Positions 46,148 through 54,721 are shown, counted from the first letter of the stretch. The stretch is DNA of 64,000 nt from Planctomycetota bacterium (GCA_029259945.1 JAJDEF010000037.1:1-64000); one strand, 5' to 3'. Notes: a model not told the origin generated them from the letters alone. Translations and numbers: made by a program.

Positions 46148-47386
46148 ATGCAGATTTTCTTTTCGGTCGGCGAACCGAGTGGCGACCTTCATGGCGCAAA
46201 CCTAATTCGTGCGCTAAAAGACCGACACCCAGACTGGGAATTCGTCGGCTACGGCGGCCCAAAAATGGAAACGGCCGGCTGCCGTTTGCATGCCGACCTC
46301 ACCCAACTTGCCGTCATGTGGCTCGCTCAAGCATTGTTAAACATCCGCAAATTCCTCAACCTCCTCAGCCGAGCCAATCGCTATTTCCAAGAACAACGTC
46401 CCGAGTTGGTCATCCTGATCGACTATCCCGGGTTCAATTGGTGGATTGCCCGAAAGGCCAAAGCCGCAGGCATTCCGGTGGTTTACTACGGCACGCCCCA
46501 ACTTTGGGCATGGGCCGGTTGGCGAGTGAGCAAGATGCGCCGTTTCGTCGATCATGTCCTCTGCAAGTTGCCCTTCGAACAAAAATGGTTCCGCGACCGA
46601 GGATGCCACGCGACTTTTATCGGGCACCCCTATTTTGATGAACTACGTTCTCGCACCCTCGATCAGCAGTTCGTCGACCAACAAGCTGCGTACTCAGCCC
46701 CGCTGGTTACCATCCTGCCCGGCTCGCGCACCCAAGAAGTACGGCTTAACCTACCTCAGTTCTTAAAGACAGCCCAAATCATTCAACAGCAAGTGCCCAA
46801 GACGCGTTTTGCGGTCGCCGTTTATAAGCAACAACAACTAGGAATGGTGAACGAGCTGGTCAAAAAGAGCGGCCAAGCGGTAGAAGTGCATGTGGGCCGC
46901 ACCGCCGAGCTGATTCACTCGGCCCACTGTTGCCTGGCCTGTTCCGGATCGGTTTCGCTAGAGCTGCTGTATCACACGCGGCCCTCGGCCATTTTGTATC
47001 AAATTTCGCGGCTCGGCTATGCCGCCCAGTGGTTTCTCCGCAAAGTGCGGTACATCACGCTCGTCAACCTGCTGACGGCCGACGATCTGTTCGCCGACCG
47101 CTCCGCCGGCATCTACGATCCGGCAGATCCTCGCGATCAACACGTGCTAATGCCTGAATACCTCACTTGCAAAGATCGCACTACCGACCTGGCCGATCAC
47201 ATGGTCAGGTGGCTGACCAATCACGAAGCATGTGAGAGCCGAACACAAGAACTCATTGCCCTCAAAGATCAAGTCGCGCAAGGCGGGGCTTCGCATCGCG
47301 CCGCCGAATATATTTGCAACTTGGCAAATCCGGCTTCAACGAACATCAGCAACGCTCCCAAAGCCCCTCAGGCAGGTGCGGCCTAA
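46148..47386 (+). CDS. lpxB: Lipid-A-disaccharide synthase
   Basis: Joins two UDP-diacylglucosamine units in lipid A synthesis. Signature SVGEPSGDLHGANLIRAL at the N-terminus, GYGGPKMETAGC, YPGFNWWIARKAKAAGIP and LPGSRTQEV. About 412 residues, slightly longer than E. coli LpxB. The ATG at 46148 after GAGGCGG starts the first beta strand; the frame is open to 46046. Together with the LptF/G permease, it supports an LPS-bearing outer membrane. Confidence 0.95.
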   Translation: MQIFFSVGEPSGDLHGANLIRALKDRHPDWEFVGYGGPKMETAGCRLHADLTQLAVMWLAQALLNIRKFLNLLSRANRYFQEQRPELVILIDYPGFNWWIARKAKAAGIPVVYYGTPQLWAWAGWRVSKMRRFVDHVLCKLPFEQKWFRDRGCHATFIGHPYFDELRSRTLDQQFVDQQAAYSAPLVTILPGSRTQEVRLNLPQFLKTAQIIQQQVPKTRFAVAVYKQQQLGMVNELVKKSGQAVEVHVGRTAELIHSAHCCLACSGSVSLELLYHTRPSAILYQISRLGYAAQWFLRKVRYITLVNLLTADDLFADRSAGIYDPADPRDQHVLMPEYLTCKDRTTDLADHMVRWLTNHEACESRTQELIALKDQVAQGGASHRAAEYICNLANPASTNISNAPKAPQAGAA

Positions 47387-47429
47387 TACTTTCTTTAGAT
47401 GGGCCTCGCTTCAAAGACAGGAAGAAAAC

Positions 47430-48197
47430 GTGATCTTAGCAGAGCCTCCACCAAGTCAGGGTGATGTGCATTTTCGCGTGCTGGGCATTCCGGTGCGCAT
47501 TCACCCGTTCTTTTGGATCGTCGCCCTCATCCTAGGAATTCAAGGCAGCGAAGTCCCACCCGCCAAAGTGCTGATCTGGATTTTTGTCCTGCTGTTGTCG
47601 ATCGTGGTTCACGAACTTGGACATGCACTCATGCAACGGCACTATGGTGGCCGACCACGCATCGTGTTGTACGGCATGGGCGGCTTGGCAATTTGTGACG
47701 ATTGCAATCGTTCGAGTCGATCTCAGATACTCATTTCATTGGCCGGACCTGGGGCCGGTTTTTTATTGGCAGCGATCTTGCTCCTCACCATCCGAATCGT
47801 CGGGCACCAAGGGGGCGTTAGTCTAGGTAGTATAAGTGAAGAGGGAGCACCTGATCTTGTCGGAATCCCCCTGATGGGTGCCACTTTCTACTGGAAACCA
47901 TTTCAAACCTACCAAGCAAATCTTATGGTCTTCGATCTGCTATGGGTGAATGTCATGTGGGGAGCGATCAATCTATTACCTATTTACCCACTCGATGGCG
48001 GTCGTATCTCGCGAGAACTCTGTTTGTTAGGCCAACCACGTCAAGGAATCATGCTCTCTTTGCAAATATCGATCGTTGCAGCCTCTGCGATGGCCGTGGT
48101 GGGCCTTTCTTGGGGTTCTCTCTTTGTTGCGCTAATGTTTGGATACTTAGCTTACACAAGCTATCAAGCACTCCAGGCGTATCGCGCTAGTCGTTAG
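47430..48197 (+). CDS. Site-2 protease family (M50) membrane metallopeptidase
   Basis: Intramembrane protease. Zinc site HELGH in VVHELGHALMQ (about residue 66) and the third-ligand motif LLPIYPLDGGRISRE near 185, both within membrane helices. About 255 residues, five or six spans, close to the short SpoIVFB-like group without PDZ domain. The GTG at 47430 follows CAGGAAG by six bases. The frame is open upstream and overlaps lpxB, but that part is not conserved. Substrate unknown. Confidence 0.9.
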   Translation: MILAEPPPSQGDVHFRVLGIPVRIHPFFWIVALILGIQGSEVPPAKVLIWIFVLLLSIVVHELGHALMQRHYGGRPRIVLYGMGGLAICDDCNRSSRSQILISLAGPGAGFLLAAILLLTIRIVGHQGGVSLGSISEEGAPDLVGIPLMGATFYWKPFQTYQANLMVFDLLWVNVMWGAINLLPIYPLDGGRISRELCLLGQPRQGIMLSLQISIVAASAMAVVGLSWGSLFVALMFGYLAYTSYQALQAYRASR

Positions 48198-48329
48198 AAA
48201 CTAAAATCTGGCTGCTTGATCGATCTCTAACCAATTTTTCTTGTCAACGCAAAAAAACACAACATCTAGTGTGCAACTACGTTGAATGACAATGAAAAAC
48301 TAGATGTATCGTCTCACTTTGGGACGCAA

Positions 48330-49100
48330 ATGCCACGTAATCGTTTAGTATTGCTCGGCGCAAGTAATCTCTCACGCGCATTTCCAATCGTGGTGAACAC
48401 CGCTTTGTCATCGTTTGAGCGTCCGATTTCTATTCTATCTGCCATGGGAAACGGACGTTCTTATGGAAAAGAGTCTCGCTTTATCGAAAAAAAATATTTA
48501 GGAATTTTTTTTAGCGGAATTTGGGATGAAATAAAAAATGATTTCCAAACTCCGACGACTGCTTTTCTTACCGATATTGGCAACGATCTTGCCTATGAAG
48601 TGTCCGTTGAAACGATTCTTGGGTGGGTCGAAACATGTTTAGACCGACTCGATTCAGTCTCCGCGAAAGTTGTGCTGAGCGACTTGCCAATGAACGTATT
48701 ACGCGACGTTAGCGAGAGCCGATATCGACTATTTCGTTCCGTATTTTATCCTCATTGCCGCCTCCGTTGGGCAGAGATACTTACCCGCGCCGAGCAGCTC
48801 AGCGAGCGTCTTCATTCACTCGCAAATTCAAGAAATATCCCTATTTTTATAGGGCGTACCGAATGGCACCGATTCGATCCCATTCATCCCCGCAAAGCGT
48901 TCTTGCATCAACAATGGCAAGAACTTTTCGCGTTAGCAGGAGTTCAAAGCAATGAGCACGCCGTTGACGAAAGCCCTCGACTACTAACTTGGTATTTGCG
49001 CTGCCTCCGTCCTGAAAGTTGGTCCCAATTTTCGATCGCAAGGCGCGCCCAGCAACCGAATGGACGGTTACACGACGGAACAACGATCGCCCTTTACTAA
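48330..49100 (+). CDS. SGNH/GDSL hydrolase-like protein with GASN block
   Basis: About 256 residues. Residues near the N-terminus read LVLLGASNLSRAF, a GASN in place of the usual GDS nucleophile block; DIGNDLAYEVS supplies a GND-type block III, and FDPIHPRKAFL gives the DxxH of block V. The order matches the SGNH hydrolase fold, so an esterase or acyl-transfer role is likely. The ATG at 48330 lies just before the first strand; a TTG at 48282 is open upstream. Base composition is a little richer in A and T than its neighbours. Confidence 0.65.
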   Translation: MPRNRLVLLGASNLSRAFPIVVNTALSSFERPISILSAMGNGRSYGKESRFIEKKYLGIFFSGIWDEIKNDFQTPTTAFLTDIGNDLAYEVSVETILGWVETCLDRLDSVSAKVVLSDLPMNVLRDVSESRYRLFRSVFYPHCRLRWAEILTRAEQLSERLHSLANSRNIPIFIGRTEWHRFDPIHPRKAFLHQQWQELFALAGVQSNEHAVDESPRLLTWYLRCLRPESWSQFSIARRAQQPNGRLHDGTTIALY

Positions 49101-49396
49101 ATGGTCAAAGAATGCTCTACACATGCCCGCTCTCATCACAAAAATTGTTAAAGATGAGGGTTGTGTCGAAAAAAAATTTGCCGTTGAGCCATTTTTTTGC
49201 CGAAAAAGTGTTGCACAATTACTGTGAATTCGTACAAATACGTTCAACAGCTTTATGGATGTGTGTTGTTTATTAATTTTTTGATCTTACATCTTACGGT
49301 TTCGCATCTATCACACGCACACGCCATGAGCTGCTGTTAACTGCGAAACGTTGTGTCGCCTTGGAAGGGCGTCATGTTTTTCTTTGGGGTGCCAAT

Positions 49397-49430
49397 CGTT
49401 CTTAGACAACTTTAACAGACGATAAGAACG
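49397..49430 (+). promoter_or_regulatory. 5' hairpin before the lysine-rich protein gene
   Basis: CGTTCTTA (49397-49404) pairs perfectly with TAAGAACG (49423-49430) around 18 bases, just ahead of the ribosome site at 49451. It may affect translation or mRNA stability. The remainder of the 362-base gap is AT-rich and probably carries the promoter; none is fixed. Confidence 0.4.
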
Positions 49431-49462
49431 AGTCACCACGAACCCTTTATGGAGGATTGATT

Positions 49463-49744
49463 GTGGCCAAGAAAAAACGAAAAGCTGCCAAGAAGAAGAA
49501 AAAGGCAGCCAAGAAAAAGGTCGCGAAGAAACGGACAGCCAAAAAGAAAAAGAAGGTAGCCAAGAAGAAGACAAAGAAGAAGGCAGCCAAGAAAAAGACT
49601 AAAAAGAAAAAAGCTGCTAAGAAGAAAAAGAAGACCGTAAAGCGTAAAAAGAAAAAGGCTGCCAAGAAGAAAAAGACGGTAAAACGTAAGAAGAAAAAGG
49701 CTGCCAAGAAGAAAAAGACAGCCAAGCGCAAAAAGAGACGTTAA
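49463..49744 (+). CDS. Lysine/alanine-rich histone H1-like DNA-binding protein
   Basis: A 93-residue protein made almost wholly of Lys, Ala, Arg, Thr and Val, with repeated AAKKKKTVKRKKK-type units, like the C-terminal domain of histone H1 and bacterial Hc1/AlgP-type proteins. It should be disordered and bind DNA or RNA by charge, compacting the nucleoid; planctomycetes are known for condensed nucleoids. GTG at 49463 has GGAGGA six bases upstream. Monocistronic, with a strong terminator. Confidence 0.8.
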   Translation: MAKKKRKAAKKKKKAAKKKVAKKRTAKKKKKVAKKKTKKKAAKKKTKKKKAAKKKKKTVKRKKKKAAKKKKTVKRKKKKAAKKKKTAKRKKRR

Positions 49745-49792
49745 GCGTCTCGCTTGGTCGAGGTAGTTTCGACTGCCAAGAATGAGAAAACG

Positions 49793-49828
49793 AGGCCGTC
49801 CCTGTCGCAGACAGGGCGGCCTTTTTTT
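49793..49828 (+). terminator. Intrinsic terminator of the histone H1-like gene
   Basis: Stem AGGCCGTCCCTGT / ACAGGGCGGCCT (one bulge, short loop) followed by seven T residues. It lies about 50 bases after the stop at 49744. Confidence 0.92.
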
Positions 49829-50017
49829 CGTGCCCAATCACCCCCGCCCCGGCACCCCGAAAAGGGGCCCCGCATGCAATGCCTGCGAGGCTACCGATCT
49901 GCCGACCAGCACATGGTTTGGAGCGATCCCGGCGGCCGCAGTGCGATTCCAGTTTCGCTCACCCAGCCAACAAATTTTCCACCGAGCCAAATGGCTCCCA
50001 ATTGACCGGTCCATCGA

Positions 50018-51097
50018 CTACAAAACCGAAAGGCTCGGCATCGGCGGATCGGCTGCTTTTCGAGAGGCGATGTTTTTGGCCAAGCTGTAGCAAATCCGAT
50101 CAAAGTAAGGGGCCGACTCCTGATCGTCGAAATTGCCTGCCGTGTTACCTGCATCGCCACGTTCGCGAATTGCAATGTGAATCGGAACTTCTCCTAAGAA
50201 CGGCACTTCCAGTTCTTCGGCCGCACGGCGAGCGCCTCCAGAGCCGAAGATGTCGTACCGCTTCCCGTTGTCAGGGCAAAGAAAATAACTCATGTTCTCG
50301 ACCATGCCCAAGAGCGGAATGTTCACTTTGCGGAACATTGCGATCGCTTTCACCGCATCGAGCAACGCAACCTCCTGCGGCGTGCAAACCACCACAGCCC
50401 CTGTCAAAGGCAACAGTTGCGAAAGGGTCAGAGCAATATCGCCGGTGCCAGGGGGCATGTCGATAATCAGATAATCGAGGTCGCCCCAGTCGGTGTCACG
50501 GAGAAACTGAGTGATCGCTCCGTGTAACATTGGGCCACGCCAAACAATCGCTTCGCCGGGCGGAACAAGAAATCCCATGCTCATCACTCGTATACCATCG
50601 GCAACAATTGGCTGCAAACGCTTGTCGATCGCTTCGGGCCGTTCGTCGACACCCAATAAATGCGGGATACTCGGCCCGTAAACATCAGCATCCATGAGCC
50701 CCACTTTGCAGCCCGCGTTTTTCAGGCCACAGGCAATCGAAGCTGCCACGGTACTTTTGCCAACACCTCCTTTGCCCGAACCAACCGCAATAACGCTCTT
50801 CGCGGTCAAGCCGATGGTCCCAATAGATGGAGCGGGTCGAGCATGTTCAACCACTTTCACTTCGATCTTTGCCGTGCTGCCAAGCTTCGATTGCAGTCGC
50901 TCTTCGAGCTGCTGGCGGGTTTCTTCCCAAAGTGGGGCTGAGTAAGTGGTTAACCCAAGGGCAACCCGTACGCAGCTACCCTCGATCGAGAGGTCGTGAA
51001 TCTGGTCCATTTGCTTGATATTGCGACCTGTTTCAGGGTCGGCGAATTTTTGTAGCACCTCATCAACAATCGAGGCATCTATGGCATTGTCAGACAT
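50018..51097 (-). CDS. Mrp/ApbC-type P-loop ATPase, iron-sulfur carrier family
   Basis: Family that carries Fe-S clusters to target proteins. An N-terminal MIP18-like domain (about 5-80) precedes the ATPase with the deviant Walker A GKGGVGKSTVA, then DADVYGPSIPHLLG and DYLIIDMPPGTGD. In most members a CxxC bridges the cluster in the dimer; here the corresponding stretch is YFLCPDNGKRYDIFG, with only one Cys. 359 residues. Monocistronic, convergent with the histone-like gene. Confidence 0.9.
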   Translation of the reverse strand: MSDNAIDASIVDEVLQKFADPETGRNIKQMDQIHDLSIEGSCVRVALGLTTYSAPLWEETRQQLEERLQSKLGSTAKIEVKVVEHARPAPSIGTIGLTAKSVIAVGSGKGGVGKSTVAASIACGLKNAGCKVGLMDADVYGPSIPHLLGVDERPEAIDKRLQPIVADGIRVMSMGFLVPPGEAIVWRGPMLHGAITQFLRDTDWGDLDYLIIDMPPGTGDIALTLSQLLPLTGAVVVCTPQEVALLDAVKAIAMFRKVNIPLLGMVENMSYFLCPDNGKRYDIFGSGGARRAAEELEVPFLGEVPIHIAIRERGDAGNTAGNFDDQESAPYFDRICYSLAKNIASRKAADPPMPSLSVL

Positions 51098-51277
51098 CGT
51101 GGGGATAACTCCTCTTGTATCGGGTAACGGCCGGTCGGGGTGAAAGACCGGTGAATTGGCTTATCGAGGGTCGAGTGCTACCATCAGAAGAGGGCAGCAA
51201 CGGCTGTCTCTCTACCATATCGCCCCACAGGCAAATGCCAAGGTGTCTGGCGGCTGTGACTCCAAGAAGGATGACGT

Positions 51278-52498
51278 ATGTTGCTCAAGGAAGCCGACTT
51301 ACTGAAGCAGCTAATACGTATCCCAAGCGTCAACCCGGCGTTTGCTTCCGATGGCCCGGCAGGTGAAGCCCAACTGACCGATTTCTTGCAGGGTTTACTC
51401 GACGAGCTGGGTGTCCGATGGCTACGGCAAACGGTCGACCCAGGACGCGACAATCTAGTGGCAGTTCTACCTGGGAGCAAACCTGAGGTGATGCTCTGGG
51501 AAGTCCATCAAGACACCGTGGGCGTTGAGGGAATGCAGATCGACCCATTCGGTGGCGAAGAGCGCGAAGGACGCATTTGGGGACGCGGTGCGTGCGACGT
51601 CAAAGGTGGAATGGCTGCCATGCTGACGGCACTGGCTCGCAAAATTGCCGAAAAACAAAAACAGGAGCCCACCATCCTGTTGGCACTGACGGTAAACGAA
51701 GAATGTGGATTCAGCGGCGCATCGGCCCTGTCGCGTCTATGGTCGAAAAACGAAGAGGAGCCCATCGATCCAAAATCGATCGCTGGGCCGCTAGAGCCAG
51801 AAGAGCTACTTCGATTGCGTCCTCAAAAGGCAATCGTTGCCGAACCGACGCGGCTGGATGTCGTGGTTGCCCATCGGGGCGTCGTGCGATGGCAATGCCA
51901 CACCCACGGACGCGCAGCCCATTCGTCGCAGCCTGGGCAAGGCCATAACGCCATCTATGCAATGTCAGATGTTGTTCAAGCAATCGAAGATTATCACCAG
52001 CAGCTACATCAACGCGAACCGCATCCGCGTTGCGGACGTCCCACCGTCTGCGTCAGCACCATTCGTGGAGGCTCTGGCGCCAACACCGTGCCCGAACACG
52101 CCGTGATCGACATCGACCACCGTCTCATCCCAGGAGAGACGTCTGACGAGGCCTACAAGCAACTAGTGGCATATGTCAGCGAGCAAGTCCAGCGCGAAGG
52201 CATCAAAGTCGTCCACGACCAGTCCTGGATGAACAGCCTGGGTCTAGGGGACGAAAACAATCAAGATTGGGCCAAACAGATCGCGTCGGTGGTCCATGGC
52301 ATCGACCTACCCTCGCAGTTGATCGGTGTCCCATATGGCACCGATGCCCCGGCAATCATGGCCCCCGACATCCCCACCGTGGTATTTGGCCCCGGCTCGA
52401 TCGATCAAGCACACACCGACGACGAATGGCTGGCGACCGACCAGCTCACCAGCGCCACCGAAGTCTTCTACCGCCTCGCCTGCGGCAAATTTAGATAG
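51278..52498 (+). CDS. M20 family metallopeptidase (ArgE/DapE type)
   Basis: Zinc-dependent amidohydrolase acting on N-acyl amino acids or peptides. Metal and catalytic motifs: HQDTVGVEG, GRGACDVKGGMAAML, NEECGFSGA and the C-terminal AHTDDEWLATDQL; the dimerisation domain lies between about 195 and 300. 406 residues. Whether it is ArgE, DapE or a general peptidase cannot be decided. Start ATG at 51278 (MLLKEADLL). Followed by a palindromic element. Confidence 0.9.
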   Translation: MLLKEADLLKQLIRIPSVNPAFASDGPAGEAQLTDFLQGLLDELGVRWLRQTVDPGRDNLVAVLPGSKPEVMLWEVHQDTVGVEGMQIDPFGGEEREGRIWGRGACDVKGGMAAMLTALARKIAEKQKQEPTILLALTVNEECGFSGASALSRLWSKNEEEPIDPKSIAGPLEPEELLRLRPQKAIVAEPTRLDVVVAHRGVVRWQCHTHGRAAHSSQPGQGHNAIYAMSDVVQAIEDYHQQLHQREPHPRCGRPTVCVSTIRGGSGANTVPEHAVIDIDHRLIPGETSDEAYKQLVAYVSEQVQREGIKVVHDQSWMNSLGLGDENNQDWAKQIASVVHGIDLPSQLIGVPYGTDAPAIMAPDIPTVVFGPGSIDQAHTDDEWLATDQLTSATEVFYRLACGKFR

Positions 52499-52508
52499 AG
52501 CACATGCT

Positions 52509-52605
52509 TAAGGCGAACGGCAGTTGAAAATTTACCAGAATACAAGCACGACGCGCAAGCGAGTGTGCAGAAGGCCCACTTGCTTGCGCTGCGTGCTGGT
52601 AATTT
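52509..52605. repeat. Long palindromic element, copy 2
   Basis: Left arm 52545-52565 and right arm 52577-52597 form a 21-bp stem with three mismatches, and they match copy 1 at 11428-11542 nearly base for base (AGCACG...CGCAAGCGAGTG). The upstream module AGGCGAACGGCAG (52511-52523) corresponds to the outer arm of copy 1; the matching right outer arm here has decayed. Confidence 0.85.
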
Positions 52606-52623
52606 TTTATCCGCCACACGCTT

Positions 52624-52653
52624 AAAGCCCAGGGATTGCATTCCCCAGGCTTT
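52624..52653 (-). terminator. Hairpin downstream of the Tyr-rich exported protein gene
   Basis: AAAGCCCAGGGA ... TCCCCAGGCTTT with two inner mismatches, 30 bases past the stop at 52684 on the minus strand. It closely resembles the terminator at 9499-9524 in sequence and loop (GATTGCATT-like against GAATGCGAT). The T tract is only three bases. Confidence 0.6.
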
Positions 52654-52683
52654 AGCTATGTTCTGTCGCACACTCCCAACGAC

Positions 52684-53013
52684 TCAAAAAACGTCGAGAA
52701 CAAAGTGGTGGCCACTGTGAAAACGGCGGCGGTTAGGATAGTAGTTGTGCCACTTGCGGTTGTAGACCGGAATACGCATCTCTGGCGGATAGCGGTGATA
52801 AAGGCTATCGGCGCTGCGGTAGTACTCATCGCCCCAGAAATTCTGAGGGTAGTAAACGTACGGGTAGTGGTAAAAGCGATTCCAGTCTTGGGTCGAGTAG
52901 GTTTGACCCCAGTTGCGACCATAGGCTTGCTGGGCGGCGGCCGTGTCGGCCTGCGCCAAACAACAGGCGAGTGCCCCGGCGCAACAAGTCGCCAAAAAGA
53001 TCCGGCGGACCAT
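52684..53013 (-). CDS. Exported Tyr/His-rich small protein, function unknown
   Basis: A 109-residue protein with a signal peptide (MVRRIFLATCCAGALACC...) and a mature part very rich in Tyr, Arg, His and Pro (FYHYPYVYYPQNFWGDEYYR, PVYNRKWHNYYP). I know similar proteins only from planctomycetes, where they are uncharacterised. The ATG at 53013 follows a GGGGGG run at nine bases; the frame extends to 53079. Envelope location is inferred. Confidence 0.65.
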   Translation of the reverse strand: MVRRIFLATCCAGALACCLAQADTAAAQQAYGRNWGQTYSTQDWNRFYHYPYVYYPQNFWGDEYYRSADSLYHRYPPEMRIPVYNRKWHNYYPNRRRFHSGHHFVLDVF

Positions 53014-53217
53014 CGAATTCCCCCCTCGAAGGCTTGCGGGTAAGCGGTAAACCGGCAAAGAACGTCTCTCTACAGGCAAGTGATTCCAATGTTAGTGATC
53101 GGCACCCGGCAAAGTTCAGGTTGAGCGAATATTCCGAACAACCTGCATAATTGGATCCTCGCAATGCTAGCAAGCTGCGGATGTTTGATGTGAGATTTAT
53201 GATTGATGAACTAAAGG

Positions 53218-53245
53218 GTGCCACTGTCTGGCTTGCCAGCAGTGC
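53218..53245 (+). repeat. REP-like hairpin with GTGCCA head
   Basis: GTGCCA is followed by a stem CTGTCTGGC / GCCAGCAGTG with a TT loop, the same head and loop layout as the REP ends of the RAYT unit (GTGCCA, stem, CTTGC loop). It is a separate, isolated copy with a different stem sequence, in the gap before the terminase-like gene. Confidence 0.75.
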
Positions 53246-53306
53246 GAAGCGAGTACAACGGTTCTACTGCGAACATAGCCCGACCATCCTGGTCGGAAGC
53301 AGCGGA

Positions 53307-53804
53307 TTACCCACCAAGCATTCGCCGCGCACGTTTAGGATCGCGGCGAGGGTGGTCGGCGGCGAACGACTCTTGCGTTAGCTGTTGCGTTGCAGCAAGC
53401 AGACGCTGATAGACACGTTGCTGGACATCTGGGTCGTCGATCTCTTCCGCCACCATTTCAACGAGCTGAGTGATAAGGTCGTCGACTTCTTCGATTTTGA
53501 GCGTCTTCGTATCACGTCGAGCAAAACGCTCGGGGTTCGTCCGCTCAAGCAACCAAGCAGCTGCCCGCCACTCAGTGCCAGCCGCCTTGCGCAGTGTGCC
53601 GAGGGCGTCGAGTTGCCCTGCGATCTCAGCCTTGCGAAGCGACTCATGAAACGCTTCGTTGCGAAGTGCCTCACGGCGAACGGTTCTTGCCGTGCAACCA
53701 ATATATTCAGCCGCCTCGGCAATCCCAAAGCCAGTAGAAACAAGCGCGCAAACCTCGCGCCGTTTTAATTCGTCCAGCGCACGAGGTCGGCCAACCTTGG
53801 CCAT
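53307..53804 (-). CDS. Terminase-small-subunit-like helix-turn-helix protein, orphan
   Basis: A 165-residue protein beginning MAKVGRPRALDELKRREVC. The helix-turn-helix GFGIAEAAEYIGCTARTVRREALRN and the later EWRAAAWLLERTNPERFARRD resemble small terminase subunits and related phage-derived DNA-binding proteins. No large terminase, portal or other phage gene is nearby, so it is either a relict or a recruited regulator. The ATG at 53804 is preferred; the frame opens at 53837. Confidence 0.6.
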   Translation of the reverse strand: MAKVGRPRALDELKRREVCALVSTGFGIAEAAEYIGCTARTVRREALRNEAFHESLRKAEIAGQLDALGTLRKAAGTEWRAAAWLLERTNPERFARRDTKTLKIEEVDDLITQLVEMVAEEIDDPDVQQRVYQRLLAATQQLTQESFAADHPRRDPKRARRMLGG

Positions 53805-53921
53805 ACAAAACCTTGGGGTAAGAGAAAAGGGGTTCAATTAAAACACCCTAACGAAACCACTGGCCCAATTTCAACGAGAAAATGAGGGCGAAGAATAAGG
53901 AGGTGGCATGACACTGTTTTT

Positions 53922-54100
53922 ATGTCTCTCGCAGAGACGCTGAGACAGCAGAGTTGTAAAGTTGGCCGGAAACTATCCTCCCAACAACCTGCATTTCGAC
54001 ATTTTCTACTACACACCTTTTTCTCTGCCGTCTCTGCGACTCTGCGTGACTCTCACCGCTTTTTTTGCGCCTCCGCGCCTTTGCGAGAGACTCTTACAAT
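53922..54100. repeat. Facing pair of intergenic repeats, second locus
   Basis: 53922-53953 reads TCTCGCAGAGACGCTGAGAC; 54024-54100 holds CTCTGCCGTCTCTGCGACTC and TTTTTGCGCCTCCGCGCCTT, then TGCGAGAGACTC, in reverse orientation. Same family as 14002-14217 and 33787-33855. It fills much of the 417-base gap before the toxin-antitoxin pair. Confidence 0.85.
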
Positions 54101-54221
54101 TCGTAGCGTACGTGTAGTGATAGCGAAACGTACGATTTTCGGTTAAGAAAATTGCATGACCGTGATATACTAACACAGTACGCATCCTCGATTTCGGATC
54201 AGCAGAATCACGGAGAAACTT

Positions 54222-54407
54222 ATGTCTACTGCAAAAGATGAGATGGCCGATATCATCACGCGCCAACCCGAGGACAGTAGCTATGACGAAATCCTCAGAG
54301 AACTTGCCTTTGCTTGCATTGTTCAGCGAGGACTAGACGATTCTGACGCTGGTCAAACAGTTTCCGACAATGTTATTGCAAGGAATATTGACTCGTGGCG
54401 AAAATAA
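54222..54407 (+). CDS. Antitoxin of a ParE-type module
   Basis: A 61-residue acidic protein (DEMADIITRQPEDSSYDEILRELAF) of the kind paired with RelE/ParE toxins: a helical N-terminus for dimerisation and DNA binding, then a toxin-binding tail. ATG follows CGGAG by six bases. TTAAGA and TATACT (about 54143 and 54166) with 17 bases between them form a plausible promoter. It overlaps the toxin gene by 13 bases. Confidence 0.7.
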   Translation: MSTAKDEMADIITRQPEDSSYDEILRELAFACIVQRGLDDSDAGQTVSDNVIARNIDSWRK

Positions 54408-54691
54408 TTTGGACGCAGGAGGCCGCTAGGCGTCTTGAGGACATCCATGATTTCATCGTCTCAGACAATCCTACCGCAGCATACAAGGTGGTTCGCGGGA
54501 TCTACGATAAGATTCAGCTACTGCGATCGCATCCTCGATTGGGACAACGCTACGAACCGATCACCGACAGAGAGGTTCGCGAAATTCTTTATGGTCACTA
54601 TCGAATTGCCTATCTCGTCAAGTCGGAAGAACGCATCGAAATCCTAGGCATTTTCCATGGTGCGATGGATATCAAACGCTATCTGAATTGA
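54395..54691 (+). CDS. RelE/ParE-type toxin
   Basis: A 98-residue protein of the ParE/RelE fold: TQEAARRLEDIHDFIVSDNPTAA at the N-terminus, HPRLGQRYEP in the middle and VREILYGHYRIAYLVKSEERIEILGIFHG near the C-terminus, the usual beta-sheet core. ParE members poison gyrase and RelE members cut mRNA; which one cannot be told. GTG start at 54395 inside the antitoxin gene. Confidence 0.88.
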   Translation: MAKIIWTQEAARRLEDIHDFIVSDNPTAAYKVVRGIYDKIQLLRSHPRLGQRYEPITDREVREILYGHYRIAYLVKSEERIEILGIFHGAMDIKRYLN

Positions 54692-54721
54692 GCGGATAAA
54701 GAACAGCCCAGGCGCTCGCGA

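Noticed and set aside
45948..46262. Minus-strand frame of 104 codons in the gap before lpxB
   Set aside because: Part reads like protein, but it overlaps the lpxB start and has no ribosome site or recognised family.
49447..49731. Minus-strand Phe/Leu-rich frame resembling a membrane protein
   Set aside because: Exact complement of the Lys-rich codons of the histone H1-like gene; an artefact of composition.
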